Assembly (NCBI GenBank): GCA_964553105.1
Contig: CAZKJO010000035.1
Span: 1 to 26,003, forward strand
Length of the DNA: 26,003 bases
Direction: 5' to 3'
Source of the DNA: Profundicola sp964553105
Lineage (GTDB): Bacteria; Bacteroidota; Bacteroidia; Flavobacteriales; Weeksellaceae
Notes under the pieces: generated by a model
Database searches by the model: none
Told to the model about the DNA's origin: nothing
Seen by the model: the letters and a program-made list of their open reading frames with translations, nothing else
Position numbers and translations under genes: made by a program
Shown: in pieces, positions 23,420 to 26,003 of the stretch
How positions within the stretch are numbered: the stretch's first letter is position 1
Layout of the letters: each line of letters begins with the position of its first letter

Positions 23420-24076
23420 ATGAAATTTTTTATCGACACAGCCAATTTAGCGCAAATTAAGGAAGCTCAAGACTTGGGTATCTTGGATGGTGTTACTACC
23501 AATCCTTCACTAATGGCGAAGGAAGGAATCACTGGAAAAGAAAATATCATCAACCACTACAAGGCAATTTGCGAACTAGTTGACGGTGATGTTAGTGCTG
23601 AGGTTATTTCTACAGACTTCGAAAACATAGTGAAAGAAGGAGAAGAATTAGCAGCATTACACGAGCAAATCGTTGTTAAGGTTCCAATGATTAAAGAAGG
23701 AATCAAGGCTATCAACTATTTTTCTAAAAAAGGAATTAGAACGAACTGTACTTTAGTATTTTCAGCAGGTCAAGCCTTATTAGCAGCAAAAGCAGGAGCT
23801 ACTTATGTTTCTCCATTCATCGGAAGATTGGATGATATCTCAACCAATGGTTTGAATTTAATCGAAGAGATTAGAACAGTATATGATAACTATTTATTTG
23901 AAACTCAAATCTTAGCGGCATCTGTTCGTCACCCAATGCATATCAACGAATGTGCACTAATCGGTGCTGATGTTGTTACAGCTCCATTAAGCGCAATTAC
24001 AGCCTTATTAAAACACCCTCTTACTGATAGTGGTTTAGAGCAGTTCTTAGCGGATTACAACAAAGGAAATAAGTAA
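23420..24076 (+). CDS. fsa: Fructose-6-phosphate aldolase / transaldolase-like protein
   Basis: A 218-aa class I aldolase of the short transaldolase family (TalC/FSA). It is either a transaldolase of the pentose phosphate pathway or a fructose-6-phosphate aldolase; the sequence alone does not settle which. The Schiff-base lysine is Lys87 in VVKVPM. MKFFIDTANL and GVTTNPSLMAKEG (residues 24-36) are family signatures, and the ring-forming C-terminal helix is present. In Bacteroidota without a long transaldolase, this short form commonly supplies that activity, so a transaldolase role is plausible. I chose the ATG at 23420 because it begins the conserved N terminus and lies after the promoter element; in-frame codons upstream overlap that promoter. 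Confidence 0.92.
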   Translation: MKFFIDTANLAQIKEAQDLGILDGVTTNPSLMAKEGITGKENIINHYKAICELVDGDVSAEVISTDFENIVKEGEELAALHEQIVVKVPMIKEGIKAINYFSKKGIRTNCTLVFSAGQALLAAKAGATYVSPFIGRLDDISTNGLNLIEEIRTVYDNYLFETQILAASVRHPMHINECALIGADVVTAPLSAITALLKHPLTDSGLEQFLADYNKGNK

Positions 24077-24098
24077 TTAATACTTAATCTATAAAAAT

Positions 24099-24130
24099 AA
24101 AACAGCCAATTCAGAAGAGTTGGCTGTTTT
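24099..24130. terminator. Bidirectional terminator between the fsa and ppk2 genes
   Basis: AAAACAGCCAATTC (24099-24112) pairs with GAGTTGGCTGTTTT (24117-24130), 14 bp with one G-U and an AGAA tetraloop. T-rich sequence on one side and A-rich on the other serve both convergent units. Confidence 0.92.
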
Positions 24131-24156
24131 TAATTTCTTTAGTTGTTAAGACTTAA

Positions 24157-24996
24157 TCAATCATCAAAGCGAGCATCTTTGCTATAAATATTTTGATGTT
24201 TTATAGTTTCTAAATCTTTAGGGTTATAAGGAATATTAGCTAAAATATATTCTATTGCTTTTATCCTTGCACTTGTCTTTCGATTGGCCTTAATAATTTT
24301 CCAAGGCACAAACTCTTGTGTTTTGTCGAACATTCTTTCCTTGTACTTAGTATATTCATCCCAAAGCTCTAAGGCCTTTGCATCCACAGCACTGTACTTC
24401 CATTTTTTGGTTGGATTTTCTAAAATATCCTTAAACCTTCTAGCTTGTTCGTTTTTGGTAATGGAGAAATACATCTTGAGCAAAATAATATCGGATTGCA
24501 GCATCATTTTCTCTACATCATTCACTTGATCCATAAAAATCTCATACTGCATTTGAGTACAAAAGCCATTAACAGGCTCTACGACAGCTCGATTATACCA
24601 ACTTCGATCAAAAAACACTATCTCTCCTTTTCTTGGTAGCTGTTGAATATACCTTTGAAAATACCACTGACCCTCTTCTATTTCATCTGGTTTAGGCAAA
24701 GCCACAACTCTTCTCTCTCGAGGAGGCAAATGTTCAACTACTCTACGAATAGCTCCTCCCTTACCTGCTGCATCTCGACCTTCGAATATAATTACTACCT
24801 TCTTGTTTTCAGCTACAATCCATTGCTGCATTTTTAACAACTCCTCCTGAAGTTTTTTAATTCTCTTCTCGTACTTCACATACCTCAAAGCACGCTTAGG
24901 ATTAATTCTTTGATCGTTTAACAGAGACATTAGACCACTCTTAGTTTGTAGTAATCCTAAATCCTTCTCGCTAATCTCAAAATTGTTTTTACTCAT
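24157..24996 (-). CDS. ppk2: Polyphosphate kinase 2 (downstream copy)
   Basis: Transfers phosphate between polyphosphate and nucleotides (NDP to NTP or NMP to NDP, depending on class) in the cytoplasm. The 279-aa protein is a single PPK2 domain: Walker A GRDAAGKGG (residues 73-81), Walker B FFDRSWYNR (Asp130), and the lid region KWKYSAVDAKAL near 195-206. LPKPDEIEEGQWYFQRYI is the family block between them. The length fits the one-domain class I or III enzymes. Its start lies 9 nt after the stop of a second ppk2, so the two form an operon. Compared with its neighbour it has an A-A instead of A-S pair in the P-loop and a more charged helix after it (PPRERR). Confidence 0.93.
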   Translation of the reverse strand: MSKNNFEISEKDLGLLQTKSGLMSLLNDQRINPKRALRYVKYEKRIKKLQEELLKMQQWIVAENKKVVIIFEGRDAAGKGGAIRRVVEHLPPRERRVVALPKPDEIEEGQWYFQRYIQQLPRKGEIVFFDRSWYNRAVVEPVNGFCTQMQYEIFMDQVNDVEKMMLQSDIILLKMYFSITKNEQARRFKDILENPTKKWKYSAVDAKALELWDEYTKYKERMFDKTQEFVPWKIIKANRKTSARIKAIEYILANIPYNPKDLETIKHQNIYSKDARFDD

Positions 24997-25005
24997 ATTA
25001 CAAAC

Positions 25006-25860
25006 TTATTGATCTAACTGTTTTACTAGTCTAAAATAACTGTGTACAATGTTCGGGTCAGCCCAAATAAGATCTTGGTTATCTCCTTTTCCTTCATAGT
25101 TAAACTGAGAAAGAACATACTTCATACTCTCCAACCTAGCTTTCTTTTTATCATTTGATTTCACAATAACCCATGGACTAAAAGGCATATGGGTTCGGGC
25201 AAACATGGCATTTTTATAAAAGGTAAAGTCATCCCAAAGCTCTTGCCCCTTTTGATCCACCGGGCTAAATTTCCACTTTTTGAGAGGCTTAGAAAGTCTT
25301 TTATCAAAACGTCTCTGTTGTTCTTCTTTAGAAACCGAGAACCAAAACTTTATAATTTTTGTTCCAGCCTCATAGAGCATATGCTCAAAAGCGGGAACTT
25401 GCACCATAAACCTCTCATATTGATCTTCATCACAAAATCCCATCACGGGTTCCACTACTGCTCTATTGTACCAACTTCTATCAAAGAATACTATTTCACT
25501 AGCATTGGGTAATTCTTTTATATATCGATTAAAATACCATTGCTGACGCTCGATTTCAGTAGGTTTATTAAGAGCAACAATACGCATGGCTCTAGGATTT
25601 AAGTGTTCTGTAAAACGACGAATTGTACCACCTTTTCCAGAAGCATCTCTACCCTCAAATAAGATTGCAACCTTTTTGCCAGTTGTTTGAATATGACGTT
25701 GCAAATCAACCAATTCTCCTTGTAAACGCAAAAGCTCTTGCTCATATTCATAATTTCTTAAAACCTTTTGATATAAAGGTTCCTCCTCAGCTCTATTTTT
25801 AAGGTAGGCCAACAACTTATCTCGCGTTTTAAGCTGTTGTAATAAATCCAGATTAATCAT
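25006..25860 (-). CDS. ppk2: Polyphosphate kinase 2 (upstream copy)
   Basis: A second single-domain PPK2, 284 aa from the ATG at 25860. An in-frame TTG three codons upstream is possible but less likely. The motifs are Walker A GRDASGKGG (residues 70-78), Walker B FFDRSWYNR (Asp127), the intervening block NKPTEIERQQWYFNRYI, and the lid region KWKFSPVDQKGQ. It has clearly diverged from the downstream copy outside the motifs, including a different N-terminal helix and C-terminal tail, which suggests an old duplication and different substrate classes or directions. It is the first gene of a two-gene unit ending at the terminator at 24099-24130. A near-match to the -7 element on the minus strand lies almost at the start codon (CAAATATT at 25867-25874 on the plus strand). 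Confidence 0.93.
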   Translation of the reverse strand: MINLDLLQQLKTRDKLLAYLKNRAEEEPLYQKVLRNYEYEQELLRLQGELVDLQRHIQTTGKKVAILFEGRDASGKGGTIRRFTEHLNPRAMRIVALNKPTEIERQQWYFNRYIKELPNASEIVFFDRSWYNRAVVEPVMGFCDEDQYERFMVQVPAFEHMLYEAGTKIIKFWFSVSKEEQQRRFDKRLSKPLKKWKFSPVDQKGQELWDDFTFYKNAMFARTHMPFSPWVIVKSNDKKKARLESMKYVLSQFNYEGKGDNQDLIWADPNIVHSYFRLVKQLDQ

Positions 25861-25869
25861 AAGGTTCAA

Positions 25870-26003
25870 ATATTAGGACAACTAAATTTATTAAATATTT
25901 CGTAACAATCATTTAAATTTCAAGTTTAATCTTAACTCAATTTCAACTTACTTCTTGACTTAAATACATTGTGATAATACTCATTTAAAAAAAAATGCTT
26001 GAA
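25870..26003. other. Upstream region of the ppk2 pair and window end
   Basis: 134 bp of AT-rich non-coding sequence holding the ppk2 promoter on the minus strand. An ATG at 25995 followed by two codons to the window edge, preceded by an A run, could be the start of a plus-strand gene, but three codons are too few to support it. Confidence 0.3.

Noticed and set aside
1..26003. Phage, insertion sequence, integrase or defence system
   Set aside because: No transposase, integrase, terminal inverted repeats, nuclease/toxin pairs or composition island could be seen in the window.

Overview
The window is a chromosomal segment from a low-GC marine- or soil-type member of the Flavobacteriaceae (phylum Bacteroidota). 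The evidence is the mix of genes (M23 peptidase overlapping a TonB-dependent receptor, DUF4294 and DUF6150 proteins, a remnant of a type IX secretion sorting domain), the near absence of Shine-Dalgarno sequences, and several TAnnTTTG-type promoter elements characteristic of this phylum. It is mostly ordinary housekeeping and accessory sequence. There is no phage, transposon, CRISPR array or tRNA. Two runs of exactly 100 N (11170-11269 and 19533-19632) are scaffold gaps of unknown true size and cut three genes.

Layout. 1-2214 (-): cytoplasmic S9 peptidase with an extra N-terminal beta-rich domain. 2473-5343 (+): long-form phosphate acetyltransferase and a beta-carbonic anhydrase. 5419-9271 (+): secreted M23 peptidase overlapping a TonB-dependent receptor, closed by a terminator. 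9616-10289 (+): small cupin and a DUF6150 repeat protein, preceded by repeated operator-like DNA. 10375-11169 (+): arylamine N-acetyltransferase with an apparent 5' frameshift, running into the first gap. 11317-12918 (+): a palindromic promoter, a structured RNA leader and two proteins I do not recognise, each with a strong hairpin at its end. 12965-14518 (-): periplasmic serine hydrolase. 14815-15303 (+): lipoprotein with a C-terminal haem-binding CxxCH. 15394-16224 (-): a decayed T9SS cargo gene. 16600-17184 (+): lipoprotein with two MliC-like repeats. 17335-19532 (+): AraC regulator, pirin and YceI (cut by the second gap). 19633-20279 (-): DUF4294 protein, also cut. 20328-21428 (+): M42 aminopeptidase. 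21501-21755 (-): GlsB/YeaQ membrane protein. 21895-24076 (+): phosphoglucosamine mutase and fructose-6-phosphate aldolase-type transaldolase. 24157-25860 (-): two tandem polyphosphate kinase 2 genes.

How genes may work together. Pta, GlmM, the transaldolase-like enzyme and carbonic anhydrase are central metabolism. The two PPK2 enzymes interconvert polyphosphate and nucleotides. The M23 peptidase and TonB receptor are co-transcribed envelope proteins. AraC, pirin and YceI look like a small stress regulon.

The most interesting region is 11317-11490: a 16-bp perfect palindrome next to a near-consensus promoter, followed by a ~107-nt RNA closed by a 10-bp stem. The 3' strand of that stem overlaps a second 11-bp hairpin that reaches into the start codon of an unrecognised gene. 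This has the architecture of a translational switch and matches no RNA class I can name from memory. All calls are from reading the sequence; no database search or folding program was run.
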